A DNA stretch of 64,000 nucleotides, taken from Pseudomonas peli (GTDB lineage Bacteria; Pseudomonadota; Gammaproteobacteria; Pseudomonadales; Pseudomonadaceae). Location: NCBI RefSeq assembly GCF_900099645.1, contig NZ_FMTL01000001.1:186001-250000 (forward strand), given 5' to 3'. A program made the position numbers and the translations under genes. A model generated the notes under the pieces. It saw only the letters and a list, made by a program, of their open reading frames with translations, had not been told where the DNA came from and ran no database searches. Below, piece after piece: positions 1 to 10,007 of the stretch; position 1 is the first letter of the stretch, and every line of letters begins with the position of its first letter.

Positions 1-899
1 GCGCCCTTGTCTGCCACCACCATGATCAACGTCGCAATGATATTGAAGGCCGCCACTGCAACGATCAGCAGCAGCAACAGGCCGATCATGGTCTTCTCCA
101 TCTTCATTGCACTGAACAGGCTGCCCTGGGTCAGGGTCCAGTCTGCGGAGCTGTAACCCGCGCCCAGCTTTCCGACAATCTGCGCGGCGACTTGTGGCGC
201 CTGGTACAGGTCTTTCAGCTTCAGGCGCACGCTCTGCACCTGACCCGGCTGCATGCGCTGGATATGCGCTGCATCGGCGACATGGATCAACGCCAGCGAG
301 CTGTCCAGCTCGGCGCCCACCTTGAAGATGCCGACCACGTTAAGGCGCTGCATACGCGGGCTGATACCGCCCGGCACAGTGCTTAGCTCCGGCACGATCA
401 GCGCCAGCTTGTCGCCCACCCGCAGCTGAAAGCGCCGTGCGGTAATCTCACCCAGCACCACGCCAAACTCACCCTCACGCAGGTCGCTCAGGCGGCCTTG
501 CTGCATATGCTTGTCGATGATCGACACTTGCGGTTCCAGCGCCGGATCGATGCCGTGCAACTGCACCGGCTGCATCGCCCCGCGCACCGAAAGCATGCCT
601 TCCAGCTCGGCAAACGGCACTGCCGCGACTACTTGCGGATTGTTCTTCGCGGCTGCAGCGACCTGCTGCCAGTTATCCAGCGGCTGCGTTCCGGCGATGC
701 TGGCGTGCGGCACCATACCGAGGATGCGCGTGCTCATTTCCTTCTGAAAACCGTTCATCACCGACAGCACCACGATCATGGCCAACACACCCAAGGCCAG
801 GCCGATCATCGAAGTCATCGAGATAAAGGAAATAAAGTGATTGCGCCGCTTGGCCCCGGTATAGCGGATACCGATAAAGATACTCAGCGGACGAAACAT
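1..899 (-). CDS. lolE: LolE-type lipoprotein-release ABC permease (C-terminus beyond window)
   Basis: This is a transmembrane subunit of the LolCDE transporter, which extracts mature lipoproteins from the inner membrane and passes them to LolA. The 299 visible residues start [20 protein letters not shown], followed by a first membrane segment at about residues 22-48, a large periplasmic domain, and a second segment at about 270-290 ([18 protein letters not shown]). It is clearly paralogous to the lolC copy at 1605-2855. The ATG shares one base with the lolD stop (TGATG), so the two are translationally coupled. The frame is still open at base 1; the gene is cut by the window edge and is not broken. 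LolE rather than LolC is assigned only from its position as third gene of the operon. Confidence 0.93.
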   Translation of the reverse strand, partial: MFRPLSIFIGIRYTGAKRRNHFISFISMTSMIGLALGVLAMIVVLSVMNGFQKEMSTRILGMVPHASIAGTQPLDNWQQVAAAAKNNPQVVAAVPFAELEGMLSVRGAMQPVQLHGIDPALEPQVSIIDKHMQQGRLSDLREGEFGVVLGEITARRFQLRVGDKLALIVPELSTVPGGISPRMQRLNVVGIFKVGAELDSSLALIHVADAAHIQRMQPGQVQSVRLKLKDLYQAPQVAAQIVGKLGAGYSSADWTLTQGSLFSAMKMEKTMIGLLLLLIVAVAAFNIIATLIMVVADKG

Positions 900-1612
900 C
901 AGGCGGCCACCAGCTTGCCGTCTTCCAGACGCAGAATGCGGTCCATCTGCTGGGCCAGCGCCATGTCGTGTGTCACCACCAAAAAGGCGGTCTGCGACGA
1001 GCTGCTCAGCTCCTTCATCAGGTCCTGAATGCCTTGCGCAGTGTGATGATCGAGGTTGCCGGTGGGCTCATCGAGCAGTACCAGACCCGGCTGATTGACC
1101 AGCGCGCGGGCGATGGCCACACGCTGACGCTCGCCACCGGAAAGCTCAGACGGCTTGTGCGCCAGGCGATGACCAAGGCCAACCCGTTCCAACAGCGCGG
1201 TGGCACGCTGGCGCGCTTCGCTGATCGACGTGCGGCCAATCAGCAGAGGCATGCACACGTTTTCCAGCGCGGTAAATTCCGGCAGCAGGTGGTGGAACTG
1301 GTAAACGAAACCCAGGGCGCGGTTACGCAGCAGGCCGCGCTGCTTTTCATTCAGCGCCGACAACTCCTCGCCCGCCAGCCAGACGCTGCCAGTGCTCGGC
1401 GTATCCAGGCCACCTAGCATATTCAGCAAGGTGCTCTTGCCCGAGCCGGAGCTGCCGACAATCGCCACGCGCTCGCCGGGGTGCAGTTCCAGCTGCAAAT
1501 CATGCAGCACCACCACTGATTGCGGGCCCTCGTCGTAGCTTTTACCGAGGTTGCGACAACTCAACACTGCACGATCTTGCATAACCGAATCACTCATAAC
1601 CTGATCATTCAT
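899..1612 (-). CDS. lolD: Lipoprotein-releasing system ATP-binding protein LolD
   Basis: Cytoplasmic ATPase of the LolCDE complex, 237 aa, the usual length. Walker A is GSSGSGKST (about residues 53-61), the ABC signature is [15 protein letters not shown], and Walker B is [11 protein letters not shown] followed by the H-loop VVTHD. The start at 1612 overlaps the end of lolC by 8 bases and has a GGAGG ribosome-binding site 9 bases upstream. Two further in-frame ATGs (codons 6 and 11) are possible starts, but the first has the best spacing. Its stop overlaps the lolE start. Confidence 0.96.
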   Translation of the reverse strand: MNDQVMSDSVMQDRAVLSCRNLGKSYDEGPQSVVVLHDLQLELHPGERVAIVGSSGSGKSTLLNMLGGLDTPSTGSVWLAGEELSALNEKQRGLLRNRALGFVYQFHHLLPEFTALENVCMPLLIGRTSISEARQRATALLERVGLGHRLAHKPSELSGGERQRVAIARALVNQPGLVLLDEPTGNLDHHTAQGIQDLMKELSSSSQTAFLVVTHDMALAQQMDRILRLEDGKLVAA

Positions 1613-2855
1613 AACGTAGCGCCTCCGCAGGCTGGGTACGCGCTGCGCGCCAGGCCGGATACAGGGTGGCGAAGAAACTTAGAATCAACGCCGCGCCACA
1701 GACCAGCAGCACATCCGCCAGCATCAGCTGCGAGGGCAGGTAGTCAATGAAATACACATCGGCATTGAGAAACTTGATCCCCAACAACCCTTCCAACGCA
1801 GCAATCGCACTGCTGATATTCAAAGCCGCTAGGCAGCCCAGCACCGCGCCAATCGCCGTGCCGAATACGCCGATCACCGTGCCCTGGACCATAAAGATCG
1901 CCATGATCTGCCGTGGCGTCGCGCCCAGGGTACGCAGAATAGCGATATCGCCCTTCTTGTCGGTAACCACCATGACCAGGGTGGAAATGATGTTGAACGC
2001 AGCGACCGCAACGATCAGCAACAGCAGCAGGCCAATCATCGCCTTCTCCATGCGGATCGCCTGGTACAGGTTGCCGTGGGTACGGGTCCAGTCGCGGGCA
2101 TAGTAGTCCCCCTCACCCAAGGTTTGCGCCAATGCCCAAGCGGTGCGCGGAGCTTCAAATAGATCAGCGAACTTCAGACGAATGCCCTGTACCTGATCGG
2201 CCTGCCAGCGCTGCAAGCGCGCCAGATCCTGCACATGGGTCAGGGCCAGGTGACCGTCGATCTCGCCAGCGCCAACATGGAAAATACCTACCACGGTAAA
2301 CCGCTTAAGTCGTGGAAACATACCGGCCGGGGTTACCGTCACTTCCGGCGCAACAAAGGTAACCTTGTCGCCCAGACCAACACCGAGCTTGGCCGCCGCC
2401 TTGTCGCCCAGCACCATGCCGAATTCACCGGGCTGCAACGCCTCCAGGCGACCCTGCTGAAAAAAGTTGCCGATGATCGAGACCTTGGCTTCTTCCTGCG
2501 GATCGACCGCATTGATCAGCACTTTCTGCACCTTGCCGTCGTTGGTCAGCAGGCCCTGCATCTGGCTAAAAGGTGCAACCGCCAGCACTTGCGGGTTGCG
2601 CTGCGCCTGATCGGCCAGGCTGCGCCAGTCCTTGATCGGTGTGGCACTTTCCACCGTGGCGTGAGGCACCATACCGAGCACACGGGTGCGCATTTCATGG
2701 TCGAAGCCATTCATTACCGACAGCACCAGAATCATCACCAGCACACCAAGTGCCAGCCCGATCATCGAGGTCAGGGAAATAAAGGATACGAAGTGGTTGC
2801 GACGCTTGGCCCGCGTGTAGCGCGTGCCGATAAATACGAACAGAGGTCTGAACAT
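1605..2855 (-). CDS. lolC: LolC-type lipoprotein-release ABC permease
   Basis: Inner-membrane permease of the LolCDE lipoprotein exporter, 416 aa, full length. It has the family N-terminus with the [20 protein letters not shown] segment (TM1), a periplasmic domain of about 220 residues, and three C-terminal membrane segments (about 270-295, 315-345 and 375-400) with the MacB/FtsX-like end [18 protein letters not shown]. It is first in the minus-strand order lolC-lolD-lolE. The divergent PilZ gene starts only about 95 bases away, so both promoters must lie in that short gap. Confidence 0.94.
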   Translation of the reverse strand: MFRPLFVFIGTRYTRAKRRNHFVSFISLTSMIGLALGVLVMILVLSVMNGFDHEMRTRVLGMVPHATVESATPIKDWRSLADQAQRNPQVLAVAPFSQMQGLLTNDGKVQKVLINAVDPQEEAKVSIIGNFFQQGRLEALQPGEFGMVLGDKAAAKLGVGLGDKVTFVAPEVTVTPAGMFPRLKRFTVVGIFHVGAGEIDGHLALTHVQDLARLQRWQADQVQGIRLKFADLFEAPRTAWALAQTLGEGDYYARDWTRTHGNLYQAIRMEKAMIGLLLLLIVAVAAFNIISTLVMVVTDKKGDIAILRTLGATPRQIMAIFMVQGTVIGVFGTAIGAVLGCLAALNISSAIAALEGLLGIKFLNADVYFIDYLPSQLMLADVLLVCGAALILSFFATLYPAWRAARTQPAEALRYE

Positions 2856-2949
2856 GTCGGGGCTGATTCGAGGGAAAAAGAAACGTCCTTGTGGCGGGGC
2901 TTGGCGAGCAGCCTTACACTCTGACCACTACTGCTGCCATGGGTTCGCC

Positions 2950-3531
2950 ATGCCGACTCAAGATGAAGATGATCGCCGCGAATACTATCGTATCGACGAT
3001 ACGATCGCACTGGAATTCACCCTACTCTCAGGCGCCGAAGCCCTGGCCAGTGACGAGCTTCACGACAACTCGCCATTGTTCAACCTGCTCAGCGACCTGC
3101 ACCTGATGGACTTCGAGTCGCAGCACCTGCTGCGGCACATCACCGAACGCGATCGCACCCTGGCCAACTACCTCAAGGTGATGAACAAGCGCATCGACTT
3201 GCTCGGTCAGGCCGTGGCGCAGAGCCTGCTGCGCGACATTGGTACGCCGCGCAGGGTCAGTCTGTCCGAGGGCGGTGTCAGCTTCAATAACCCTCAACAG
3301 GTCGCTGCCGGCGCGCACCTGGCGCTGAAAATGGTGCTGATGCCGCAAGCCCTTGGGCTACTGTTGCGGGCCAAGGTGGTGCATTGCCAAGCATTGCCCT
3401 CACAGCAATTTGAGATTGGTGCAGAATTCGAGGCCCTGACCGATGCCCAGCGCCAGCTGCTGGCCCGGCATATTCTGCAGCGCCAGGCCCTGGAGCGTCG
3501 CCAGGCCCGCGAGCAACCTCTGCAACCCTGA
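2950..3531 (+). CDS. PilZ-domain protein with helical insertion
   Basis: Probable cytoplasmic c-di-GMP receptor of 193 aa. The first PilZ motif appears near the N-terminus as RREYYR (RxxxR-like, about residues 8-13). The second is some 90 residues later as SLSEGG, where the usual D/N of the (D/N)xSxxG motif is Ser. Between them is a predicted alpha-helical stretch (roughly residues 30-95) rather than the short loop of a compact PilZ domain. ATG 2950 was chosen because the motif begins just after it; the frame is open further upstream but that part has no domain character. It is divergent from lolC. Family assignment is good; actual nucleotide binding is inferred. Confidence 0.75.
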   Translation: MPTQDEDDRREYYRIDDTIALEFTLLSGAEALASDELHDNSPLFNLLSDLHLMDFESQHLLRHITERDRTLANYLKVMNKRIDLLGQAVAQSLLRDIGTPRRVSLSEGGVSFNNPQQVAAGAHLALKMVLMPQALGLLLRAKVVHCQALPSQQFEIGAEFEALTDAQRQLLARHILQRQALERRQAREQPLQP

Positions 3532-3543
3532 TAGCGAGCCACC

Positions 3544-3846
3544 ATGCCCCGTCTGTTTCTGCTTCTTGCCCTGTTTATGCCTCTCGGCGCTTACGCCGAT
3601 ACCCTGCAAATTCCTATTGGCCAGCAAGGTGGCGGCACACTGCAGCTGCCGCAGTTCGGCGAATCACAACGCGCGGTGCTCGAGCGTTTCGGCCTGGCCG
3701 ATGAAGAACATCCTAGCGTTGGTAACCCACCGATCACCCGCTGGGATTACCGCGAATTCAGCGTCTACTTCGAGCACAAACACGTGATCAACAGCGTGCG
3801 TCATCATCAGCCCGGCGCAACCCTGCCCGACAAGGAGCAACAGTGA
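3544..3846 (+). CDS. Small exported protein upstream of glycerophosphodiesterase
   Basis: A 100-aa protein with a clear signal peptide (MPRLFLLLALFMPLGAYA, cleavage before DTLQ). The mature part of about 80 residues is polar, without cysteines or membrane segments. I recognise it only as a small conserved protein found beside the glycerophosphodiesterase in Pseudomonas and know no function for it. Its TGA overlaps the GTG start of the next gene by 4 bases (GTGA), so the two are made together. A role in the periplasm linked to phospholipid or glycerophosphodiester turnover is inference from context alone. Confidence 0.7.
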   Translation: MPRLFLLLALFMPLGAYADTLQIPIGQQGGGTLQLPQFGESQRAVLERFGLADEEHPSVGNPPITRWDYREFSVYFEHKHVINSVRHHQPGATLPDKEQQ

Positions 3847-4559
3847 CAGTTATCTATGGACATCGCGGCGCCAAAGGCGAGGTGCCGGAAAATACCCTGG
3901 CCAGCTTCCAGCAATGCCTCAAACACGGCGTGCGCCGCTGCGAACTGGACCTGCACCTGTCGCGCGATGGCGAGCTGATGGTGATTCACGACCCAACCCT
4001 CAAGCGCACCACCGGCCACCGCGGCAAGGTCGTTGAGCATGATGCGGCCGAGCTGGTGACTTACGACGCACGCAGAGGCGGCCCTGGCGCCGTTACGCCA
4101 TGTCCGATCCCGCGACTGGAAGAGCTGTTCCAGCACTGTGATTTCGAGCACTGGCAACTGGAAGTCAAAAGCGCCTCGAAGGTTCGCTCCGCGCGTATGG
4201 TCAAGGCAATTGCCGAATTGGCCGAGCGCTACCAGCTGACGGACAAAGTCACCGTCACCTCCAGCTCCCGCGAAGTGCTCGGCGCCCTGCAACGCCTGAC
4301 GCCGCACCTGCAACGCGGGCTGGTCGCCGAATACGCCTGGCTCGACCCATTGAAAGTGGCCAAGCACTACGGCTGTCACCTGCTCGCGCTGAACTGGACG
4401 CTGTGCACCCCGGAACGCCTGCTCAAAGCGCAGAAAGCCGGCTTGCACGTCTCGGTGTGGACGGTCAACGAACCGGCCCTGATGCGCCGCCTGGCAGACT
4501 TCGGCGTGGACAGCATCATCACCGACTTTCCCGGCCTGGCCGTGGCGACCCTGGAATAA
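3843..4559 (+). CDS. Glycerophosphodiester phosphodiesterase (cytoplasmic, UgpQ-like)
   Basis: Hydrolyses glycerophosphodiesters (deacylated phospholipids) to sn-glycerol 3-phosphate and an alcohol. The 238-aa protein shows the GDPD signature HRGAKGEVPENT at residues 6-17, the metal-binding ELDLHLSRDGELMVIHDPTL region, and the C-terminal HVSVWTVNEP motif followed by GVDSIITDFP. There is no signal peptide, so it is of the cytoplasmic UgpQ type rather than periplasmic GlpQ. The GTG start at 3843 is supported by AAGGAG seven bases upstream and by the 4-base overlap with the preceding gene. Confidence 0.93.
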   Translation: MTVIYGHRGAKGEVPENTLASFQQCLKHGVRRCELDLHLSRDGELMVIHDPTLKRTTGHRGKVVEHDAAELVTYDARRGGPGAVTPCPIPRLEELFQHCDFEHWQLEVKSASKVRSARMVKAIAELAERYQLTDKVTVTSSSREVLGALQRLTPHLQRGLVAEYAWLDPLKVAKHYGCHLLALNWTLCTPERLLKAQKAGLHVSVWTVNEPALMRRLADFGVDSIITDFPGLAVATLE

Positions 4560-4587
4560 CCTCCCGGATAGCCCCGCTACAGAAACG

Positions 4588-4615
4588 AAAAAACCGGCCG
4601 CAAGGGCCGGTTTTT
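4588..4615. terminator. Bidirectional rho-independent terminator
   Basis: Stem AAACCGGCC/GGCCGGTTT with a GCAAG loop, flanked by an A-run on the left and a T-run on the right, so it can stop transcription from either side. It follows the glycerophosphodiesterase gene and faces the end of sth. Confidence 0.9.
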
Positions 4616-4716
4616 CGTTAAGCCTGATCAGAAACTTTCGCGATTAGGCCAACGCCAGTCGCTGGAGTCGCTGAACGGGTTCTCCCCGGCCGGCTCAGGC
4701 CACCGGCCGGAGCCGC

Positions 4717-6111
4717 TCAAAAAAGCCGGTTGAGGCCGTCGAACGCCGCCACCCGGTAGGCTTCCGCCATGGTCGGGTAGTTGAAGGTGGTGTTGACGAA
4801 ATACTTGATGGTATTGGCTTCACCCTTCTGGTTCATGATCGCCTGGCCGATATGCACAATCTCAGAGGCCTGGTAGCCGAAGCAATGCACGCCGAGCACT
4901 TCCAGGGTTTCACGGTGGAACAGCAGCTTGAGCATGCCCACCGGCTCATGGGAAATCTGCGCACGGGCCATGCCTTTGAAGAACGCCTTACCGACTTCAT
5001 AAGGGATCTTGGCCTGAGTCAGCTCGCGCTCGTTCTTACCAATCGAACTGATTTCCGGAATGGTGTAGATGCCGGTTGGCACGTCATCAACGAAGCGCCA
5101 GCTGCCATTGTCGACGATGCTGCCCGCAGCCGAACGGCCCTGGTCGGCGGCCGCACTGGCCAAACTCGGCCAGCCAATCACGTCGCCCGCCGCGTAGACG
5201 TTCGACACCTGGGTACGGTAATTCTGATCAACCTCGATCTGGCCACGGCTATTGACCTTGATGCCAATATTTTCCAGACCTAGCTGATCGGTATTGCCGG
5301 TACGGCCGTTGCACCAGAGGAAGGCGTCGGCTTTGATCTTCTTACCGGACTTGAGGTGCAGGATGACTCCGTTATCCAGCCCTTCGACACTTTCGTACTC
5401 TTCGTTGTGGCGAATAAGCACATTGTTAGTACGCAAGTGATAACTCAGCGCATCGGAGATTTCCGCATCAAGGAAACTCAGCAGTTGATCGCGGTTGTCG
5501 ATCAAGTCGACCAATACGCCCAAGCCACTGAAGATAGAAGCGTACTCAGAGCCGATTACACCCGCTCCGTAAATGATGATGCGCCGCGGGGTATGACCCA
5601 GGCTGAGAATGGTGTCGCTGTCGTAGATGCGCGAATGATTAAAGTCCACGTCCAGTGGGCGGTATGGACGAGAGCCGGTGGCAATGACGATCTGCTTGGC
5701 CACCAGTTTTTCCACCACGCCATTGGCGCACACCACTTCAATGGTGTGCTCATCAGCAAAGCTGCCGGTGCCGAAGAACACATCAATACGGTTACGGGCG
5801 TAGTAACCAGTGCGCGAACTGACCTGTTTGGCGATGACCCGCTCGGCACTTTTCAGCACATCCGGAAAGGAGAACCAGCGCGGCTCACCGATCTGACGGA
5901 ACATCGGATTGGTGTTGAACTGCATGATCTGCCGCACCGAATGACGCAGTGCCTTGGACGGGATAGTGCCCAAGTGGGTGCAGTTACCGCCAACCTCGCG
6001 GCGGCTGTCGACCACGGCTACCTTACGCCCAGCCTTGGCGGCGTTCATTGCCGCGCCTTCACCCGCAGGGCCGGAACCCAGCACCACTACATCGTAGTTG
6101 TAGACCGCCAT
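4717..6111 (-). CDS. sth: Soluble pyridine nucleotide transhydrogenase
   Basis: FAD enzyme that transfers hydride between NADPH and NAD+, balancing the two pools in the cytoplasm. The 464-aa protein has the N-terminal FAD motif [17 protein letters not shown], the motif [16 protein letters not shown] in place of the CxxxxC redox disulfide of lipoamide dehydrogenases, the NAD(P) motif [19 protein letters not shown], and the second FAD motif [14 protein letters not shown]. The single remaining cysteine is the family norm, not damage. A GC-rich hairpin made of two CCGGCCGG copies (4686-4710) lies just past the stop, without a T-run. Confidence 0.96.
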   Translation of the reverse strand: MAVYNYDVVVLGSGPAGEGAAMNAAKAGRKVAVVDSRREVGGNCTHLGTIPSKALRHSVRQIMQFNTNPMFRQIGEPRWFSFPDVLKSAERVIAKQVSSRTGYYARNRIDVFFGTGSFADEHTIEVVCANGVVEKLVAKQIVIATGSRPYRPLDVDFNHSRIYDSDTILSLGHTPRRIIIYGAGVIGSEYASIFSGLGVLVDLIDNRDQLLSFLDAEISDALSYHLRTNNVLIRHNEEYESVEGLDNGVILHLKSGKKIKADAFLWCNGRTGNTDQLGLENIGIKVNSRGQIEVDQNYRTQVSNVYAAGDVIGWPSLASAAADQGRSAAGSIVDNGSWRFVDDVPTGIYTIPEISSIGKNERELTQAKIPYEVGKAFFKGMARAQISHEPVGMLKLLFHRETLEVLGVHCFGYQASEIVHIGQAIMNQKGEANTIKYFVNTTFNYPTMAEAYRVAAFDGLNRLF

Positions 6112-6234
6112 GTTTACTCCTTCAGATCACACCGGAGCACTTATACCGTGCTCTCGGCAGGGCCAGCACTGCACGCGCAGCCTGACAATCAATACGTTCA
6201 CTGCAGCCTAGCTTGTTCGCGGGGCACAGGGCGC

Positions 6235-6462
6235 TTAGCGTTTGGTCGCGTCGTAAGCCAGGGCCTCGGTTTTGCCTTGTGGCTCGCTGTTGACCTCTTC
6301 GCACTTCTCACGGCTGCCACCACAGATCGAGCACTCTTTCTCAATACCCAAGTTGGCAATACCGCCGCATGAACCGGCGATGGGCTTACGCCCCATGATC
6401 ACACCCACGGCCATCATGCCCACTACCAGCACCATGACCAGAAACACCACTAAAAACGTCAT
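6235..6462 (-). CDS. nqrM: Na+-NQR maturation protein NqrM (DUF539)
   Basis: Small membrane protein required for assembly of the Na+-translocating NADH:quinone oxidoreductase, thought to help deliver the iron held between the NqrD and NqrE subunits. The 75-aa product has one N-terminal membrane helix (about residues 3-25), then the NqrM cysteine pattern CGG at about residue 33 and CSICGG at about 44-49. Its ATG shares one base with the apbE stop (TAATG). It is the last gene of the nqr operon, which agrees with its role. Confidence 0.92.
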   Translation of the reverse strand: MTFLVVFLVMVLVVGMMAVGVIMGRKPIAGSCGGIANLGIEKECSICGGSREKCEEVNSEPQGKTEALAYDATKR

Positions 6463-7487
6463 TACTCGTCTCCTGCAGCGAATAGCTGCTCGAAAGCCTG
6501 AGTTGTCTGTGTGACGAAAGCGTCACCATCACGGGTCACGAAAAACGCTGCAATCCCCATGCGCTCAGCAAATGCCAAGCCACGCTCAGTGCCCATCACC
6601 ATTAGCACTGTAGACAAGCCATCGGCGCGCAAGGTCGATTTGTCCACCACAGTTACCGCTGCAAGCTTGTGGGTGATAGGCGCACCGGTCAACGGATCGA
6701 GCGTGTGCGAGTAGCGCTGCCCCTCTTCCTCGAAGTAATTGCGGTAATCACCTGAGGTAGAAATACCGTAGCCATCCACCGCCAGTACCCGCTGGGCTAC
6801 ACGCTGGCCGTCCTGCGGGGCCTCCAGGCCAATGCGCCAAGGCTGACCGTCGGGCTTTTTACCCGCAGCCTTAAGCTCACCGGTTACCTCAACCATATAA
6901 CTGGTCACGCCCAGCTCAGTGAAGCGCTGCACAAGCTTGTCCACAGCATAACCGGCAGCAATGCTGTTGAAGTCGACCTGTACATCAACCTCTTTGCACA
7001 GCTGCTGCCCGTCACGACGCAGATGCTGCATGCCCACCCGCGCACGCGCGGCGACCAATTGCTCAGCGGTCGGCACCTTTTCGGCGCGCGCCTTGGGACC
7101 GAAACCCCACAGGTTAAGCAACGGCTCCAGGGTCAGGTCGAGTGCACCCTGACTTTGCTCATGCAGCAGGCGCCCGGCATCGACCAGCTCCAGCACCCCG
7201 TCCGGCATGGTCTGACAAGTACCCGCTGGGGCCTGGTTGAATTGCTCGATTGCGGAATCATCGCGATAGGTCGACATCTGCACGTCAACCTCAGCCAGGA
7301 TGGCATCGGTCTCGCGCTTGAGTGACTCAACGCTCGGCGTGTCCTTGCTGCGCACGTATTTGACCGTGTAGGTGCTGCCCATGGTCGGGCCGCCAAACTC
7401 TTCTACACGCTCTGAAAACCAACAGCCCGTTAGGGCTGTCAGCAAGCTGACAGCGATAACGGGCCGCAGTAGCACATGGCTCATCAT
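6462..7487 (-). CDS. apbE: FAD:protein FMN transferase ApbE (lipoprotein)
   Basis: Transfers FMN from FAD to a threonine of NqrB and NqrC, giving their covalent flavins. ATG 7487 (341 aa) shares one base with the nqrF stop (TAATG); ATG 7484 is equally possible. The N-terminus is a lipoprotein signal (VIAVSLLTALTGC), so it acts on the periplasmic face of the inner membrane. Family motifs are PTMGSTYTVKY near the start of the mature part, GYGISTSGDYRNYF, and SHTLDPLTGAP with the metal-binding DGLSTVLMVMG region. Its position between nqrF and nqrM ties it to Nqr maturation. Confidence 0.95.
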   Translation of the reverse strand: MMSHVLLRPVIAVSLLTALTGCWFSERVEEFGGPTMGSTYTVKYVRSKDTPSVESLKRETDAILAEVDVQMSTYRDDSAIEQFNQAPAGTCQTMPDGVLELVDAGRLLHEQSQGALDLTLEPLLNLWGFGPKARAEKVPTAEQLVAARARVGMQHLRRDGQQLCKEVDVQVDFNSIAAGYAVDKLVQRFTELGVTSYMVEVTGELKAAGKKPDGQPWRIGLEAPQDGQRVAQRVLAVDGYGISTSGDYRNYFEEEGQRYSHTLDPLTGAPITHKLAAVTVVDKSTLRADGLSTVLMVMGTERGLAFAERMGIAAFFVTRDGDAFVTQTTQAFEQLFAAGDE

Positions 7488-8713
7488 TAACCGCCGAAGT
7501 CGTCGAGCAGGATGTTCTCCTCCTCCACACCCAGATCGATCAGCATTTTGATCACGGCGGCGTTCATCATGGGCGGGCCGCACATATAGAACTCACACTC
7601 TTCCGGAGCCGGGTGGTCTTTGAGGTAGTTCTCGTACAGCACGTTGTGGATAAAGCCCTTGAGACCCGTCCAGTTGTCTTCCGGCAGCGGATCAGACAGC
7701 GCCAGATGCCACTTGAAGTTGGGGTTCTCGGCCTGCAGCTGATCGTATTCTTCAACGTAGAAGGCTTCACGCATGGAGCGCGCGCCGTACCAGAAGCTGA
7801 TCTTGCGGGTCGATTTCAAGCGCTTGAGCTGGTCGAAGATGTGCGAACGCATCGGCGCCATACCGGCACCACCACCGATAAAGACCATCTCGGCGTCGGT
7901 GTCTTTGGCGAAGAACTCACCAAACGGACCGTACACATCAATCTTGTCGCCCGGTTTAAGGCTGAATACGTAGGAACTCATCTTGCCCGGTGGCAGATCG
8001 TCTTTACCCGGTGGCGGCGAGGCAATACGGATATTGAACTTCACCAGACCCACTTCTTCCGGGTAGTTGGCCATGGAGTAGGCACGGATAACGGTCTCTT
8101 CGACCTTGGACACGTACTTCCACTGGTTAAACTTGTCCCAGTCGCCGCGGTACTCTTCCTGAATATCGAAGTCCTTGTAGTGCACTTCGTGCGGCGGACA
8201 TTCCAGCTGCACATAGCCGCCAGCGCGGAAATCGACACTTTCACCTTCTGGCAATTTCAGCGTCAGTTCCTTGATGAAGGTGGCCACGTTGGGGTTGGAC
8301 TCAACGGTGCATTGCCACTTCTTCACGCCGAACACTTCTTCCGGCACTTCGATCTTCATGTCCTGCTTGACCGGCGTCTGACAGGACAGGCGCCAGCCGG
8401 CCTTGGCTTCGCGACGAGTGAAAGCAGCCTCTTCAGTCGGCAACATTTCACCGCCGCCATGCTCGACCACACACTTGCACTGGGCGCAGGTACCGCCGCC
8501 ACCGCATGCTGAAGACAGGAAGATATTGTTGGCCGCCAGGGTCTGCAGCAACTTGCCACCCGCTGGAACCACAATGGTTTTTTCGCCGTTGATCTCGATG
8601 CTCACGTCACCGCTGGAAACCAGCTTGGCGCGCGCCGCGAGAATAACCAGCACCAGCGCCAGCACGATGCCGGTGAACATGCCGATGGCGATAAGGATCT
8701 CTAAATTGATCAT
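7487..8713 (-). CDS. nqrF: Na+-NQR subunit F (NADH dehydrogenase, FAD and 2Fe-2S)
   Basis: Entry point of electrons into Na+-NQR: oxidises NADH through FAD and a [2Fe-2S] centre. The 408-aa protein has an N-terminal membrane helix (residues 3-25), a ferredoxin domain with cysteines in [10 protein letters not shown] and a distal LSCQTP, a flavin domain with [11 protein letters not shown], and an NADH-binding end with [15 protein letters not shown] and FYMCGPPMM. It starts 15 bases past the nqrE stop, and its own stop overlaps apbE. Confidence 0.97.
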   Translation of the reverse strand: MINLEILIAIGMFTGIVLALVLVILAARAKLVSSGDVSIEINGEKTIVVPAGGKLLQTLAANNIFLSSACGGGGTCAQCKCVVEHGGGEMLPTEEAAFTRREAKAGWRLSCQTPVKQDMKIEVPEEVFGVKKWQCTVESNPNVATFIKELTLKLPEGESVDFRAGGYVQLECPPHEVHYKDFDIQEEYRGDWDKFNQWKYVSKVEETVIRAYSMANYPEEVGLVKFNIRIASPPPGKDDLPPGKMSSYVFSLKPGDKIDVYGPFGEFFAKDTDAEMVFIGGGAGMAPMRSHIFDQLKRLKSTRKISFWYGARSMREAFYVEEYDQLQAENPNFKWHLALSDPLPEDNWTGLKGFIHNVLYENYLKDHPAPEECEFYMCGPPMMNAAVIKMLIDLGVEEENILLDDFGG

Positions 8714-8728
8714 CTATGCATCCCTTCC

Positions 8729-9337
8729 TTACAACTGCACGCCGGAGAAGGACATAAAGCCCAGAGACATCAGACCGATGGTAATAAAGGTGATACCCAG
8801 GCCCTGCAGGCCGTCTGGCACATCGCTGTATTTGAGCTTTTCGCGAATACCTGCCAGCGCAGCAATCGCAAGCGCCCACGACAGGCCGGAACCAAAGCCA
8901 TACACGGTACTTTCAGCAAGGTTGTAGTCACGCTCAACCATGAACAGGGTGCCGCCCATGATGGCGCAGTTCACCGTGATCAGCGGCAGGAACACCCCCA
9001 GGGCGTTGTAGAGGCTGGGTACATACTTATCAAGCAGCATCTCGAGGATCTGCACGATGGCCGCGATCACCCCGATATAGCTGAGCAGACCGAGGAAACT
9101 CAGGTCCACTTCCGGCAAACCGGCCCAGGCCAGCGCGCCATCTTTCAGCAGGTAGGTGTAGATCAGGTTGTTCGCCGGCACGGTGATGACCTGCACCACG
9201 ATGACCGCGATGCCCAGGCCAATCGCGGTCTCGACTTTCTTCGAGATCGCGATAAAGGTGCACATGCCGAGGAAGAAGGCCAATGCCATGTTCTCAACGA
9301 ACACCGCCTTGGCCAGCAAGCTGAGGTAATGCTCCAT
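8729..9337 (-). CDS. nqrE: Na+-NQR subunit E
   Basis: Integral membrane subunit of the sodium-pumping NADH:quinone oxidoreductase, 202 aa with six predicted helices. It is homologous to NqrD and RnfA and shares an intramembrane iron site with NqrD through conserved cysteines (here in FFLGMC near residue 26 and VNCAIMGG near residue 110). The ATG shares one base with the nqrD stop (TAATG), so synthesis of the two partner subunits is coupled. Confidence 0.97.
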   Translation of the reverse strand: MEHYLSLLAKAVFVENMALAFFLGMCTFIAISKKVETAIGLGIAVIVVQVITVPANNLIYTYLLKDGALAWAGLPEVDLSFLGLLSYIGVIAAIVQILEMLLDKYVPSLYNALGVFLPLITVNCAIMGGTLFMVERDYNLAESTVYGFGSGLSWALAIAALAGIREKLKYSDVPDGLQGLGITFITIGLMSLGFMSFSGVQL

Positions 9338-10005
9338 TAGTAAGCCTCCTTATTTGAGACCTGCGGAGCCATCTTGAAGCTTGGCTTCTCCAGCTGATCT
9401 TTTTTCCAGCTACGCAGTGCCCAGATGAACAAGCCGATCAGGAAGAACGCCGAAGGCGGCAGCAGCAGCAAACCGTTAGGCTGGTACCAGCCACCGTCGT
9501 TGATGACCGGAATGATCTCGTAACCCATCAGTTTGCCCGCACCGAACAGCTCGCGAACGATGCCCAGCACGATCAGCATGGCGCTGTAACCGAGGCCGTT
9601 ACCGATGCCGTCGAAGAACGACAGCACTGGCGGGTTCTGCATGGCAAAGGCTTCAGCACGGCCCATCACGATGCAGTTGGTGATGATCAGACCGACGAAT
9701 ACCGACAGCTGCTTGGACAGGCTGAAGGCAAAGGCCTTGAGCACCTGATCGACCACAATTACCAGGGAAGCAATGATCACCATCTGCACGATCATGCGGA
9801 TGGAGCTGGGGATCTGGCTACGAATCATCGAGATAAACAGGTTGGAAAACCCGGTTACCAGGGTCAAAGCAATCGACATCACCAGCGCGGTTTTCAGGTT
9901 CGAGGTCACCGCCAGGGCGGAACAGATACCCAGAATCTGCAAACCAATCGGGTTGTTGTTGAAAATCGGGTTGAGCAGAACTTCTTTAATAGTCGGCTGC
10001 GACAT
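9337..10005 (-). CDS. nqrD: Na+-NQR subunit D
   Basis: Integral membrane subunit of Na+-NQR, 222 aa, six predicted helices, pseudo-symmetric partner of NqrE. The conserved cysteines lie in LGICSALAV (about residue 27) and [14 protein letters not shown] (about 110). ATG 10005 ([13 protein letters not shown]) was preferred over an in-frame TTG six bases upstream, because it has a GGGGAGG ribosome-binding site at good distance and starts just after the nqrC stop. Confidence 0.96.
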   Translation of the reverse strand: MSQPTIKEVLLNPIFNNNPIGLQILGICSALAVTSNLKTALVMSIALTLVTGFSNLFISMIRSQIPSSIRMIVQMVIIASLVIVVDQVLKAFAFSLSKQLSVFVGLIITNCIVMGRAEAFAMQNPPVLSFFDGIGNGLGYSAMLIVLGIVRELFGAGKLMGYEIIPVINDGGWYQPNGLLLLPPSAFFLIGLFIWALRSWKKDQLEKPSFKMAPQVSNKEAY

Positions 10006-10007
10006 GA

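Noticed and set aside
1..899. lolE as a truncated pseudogene
   Set aside because: The frame is intact up to the window edge; it is cut by the window, not by mutation.
5960..6000. Missing second redox cysteine in the sth active-site motif
   Set aside because: Soluble transhydrogenases normally have CTHLGT instead of the CxxxxC disulfide; not a defect.
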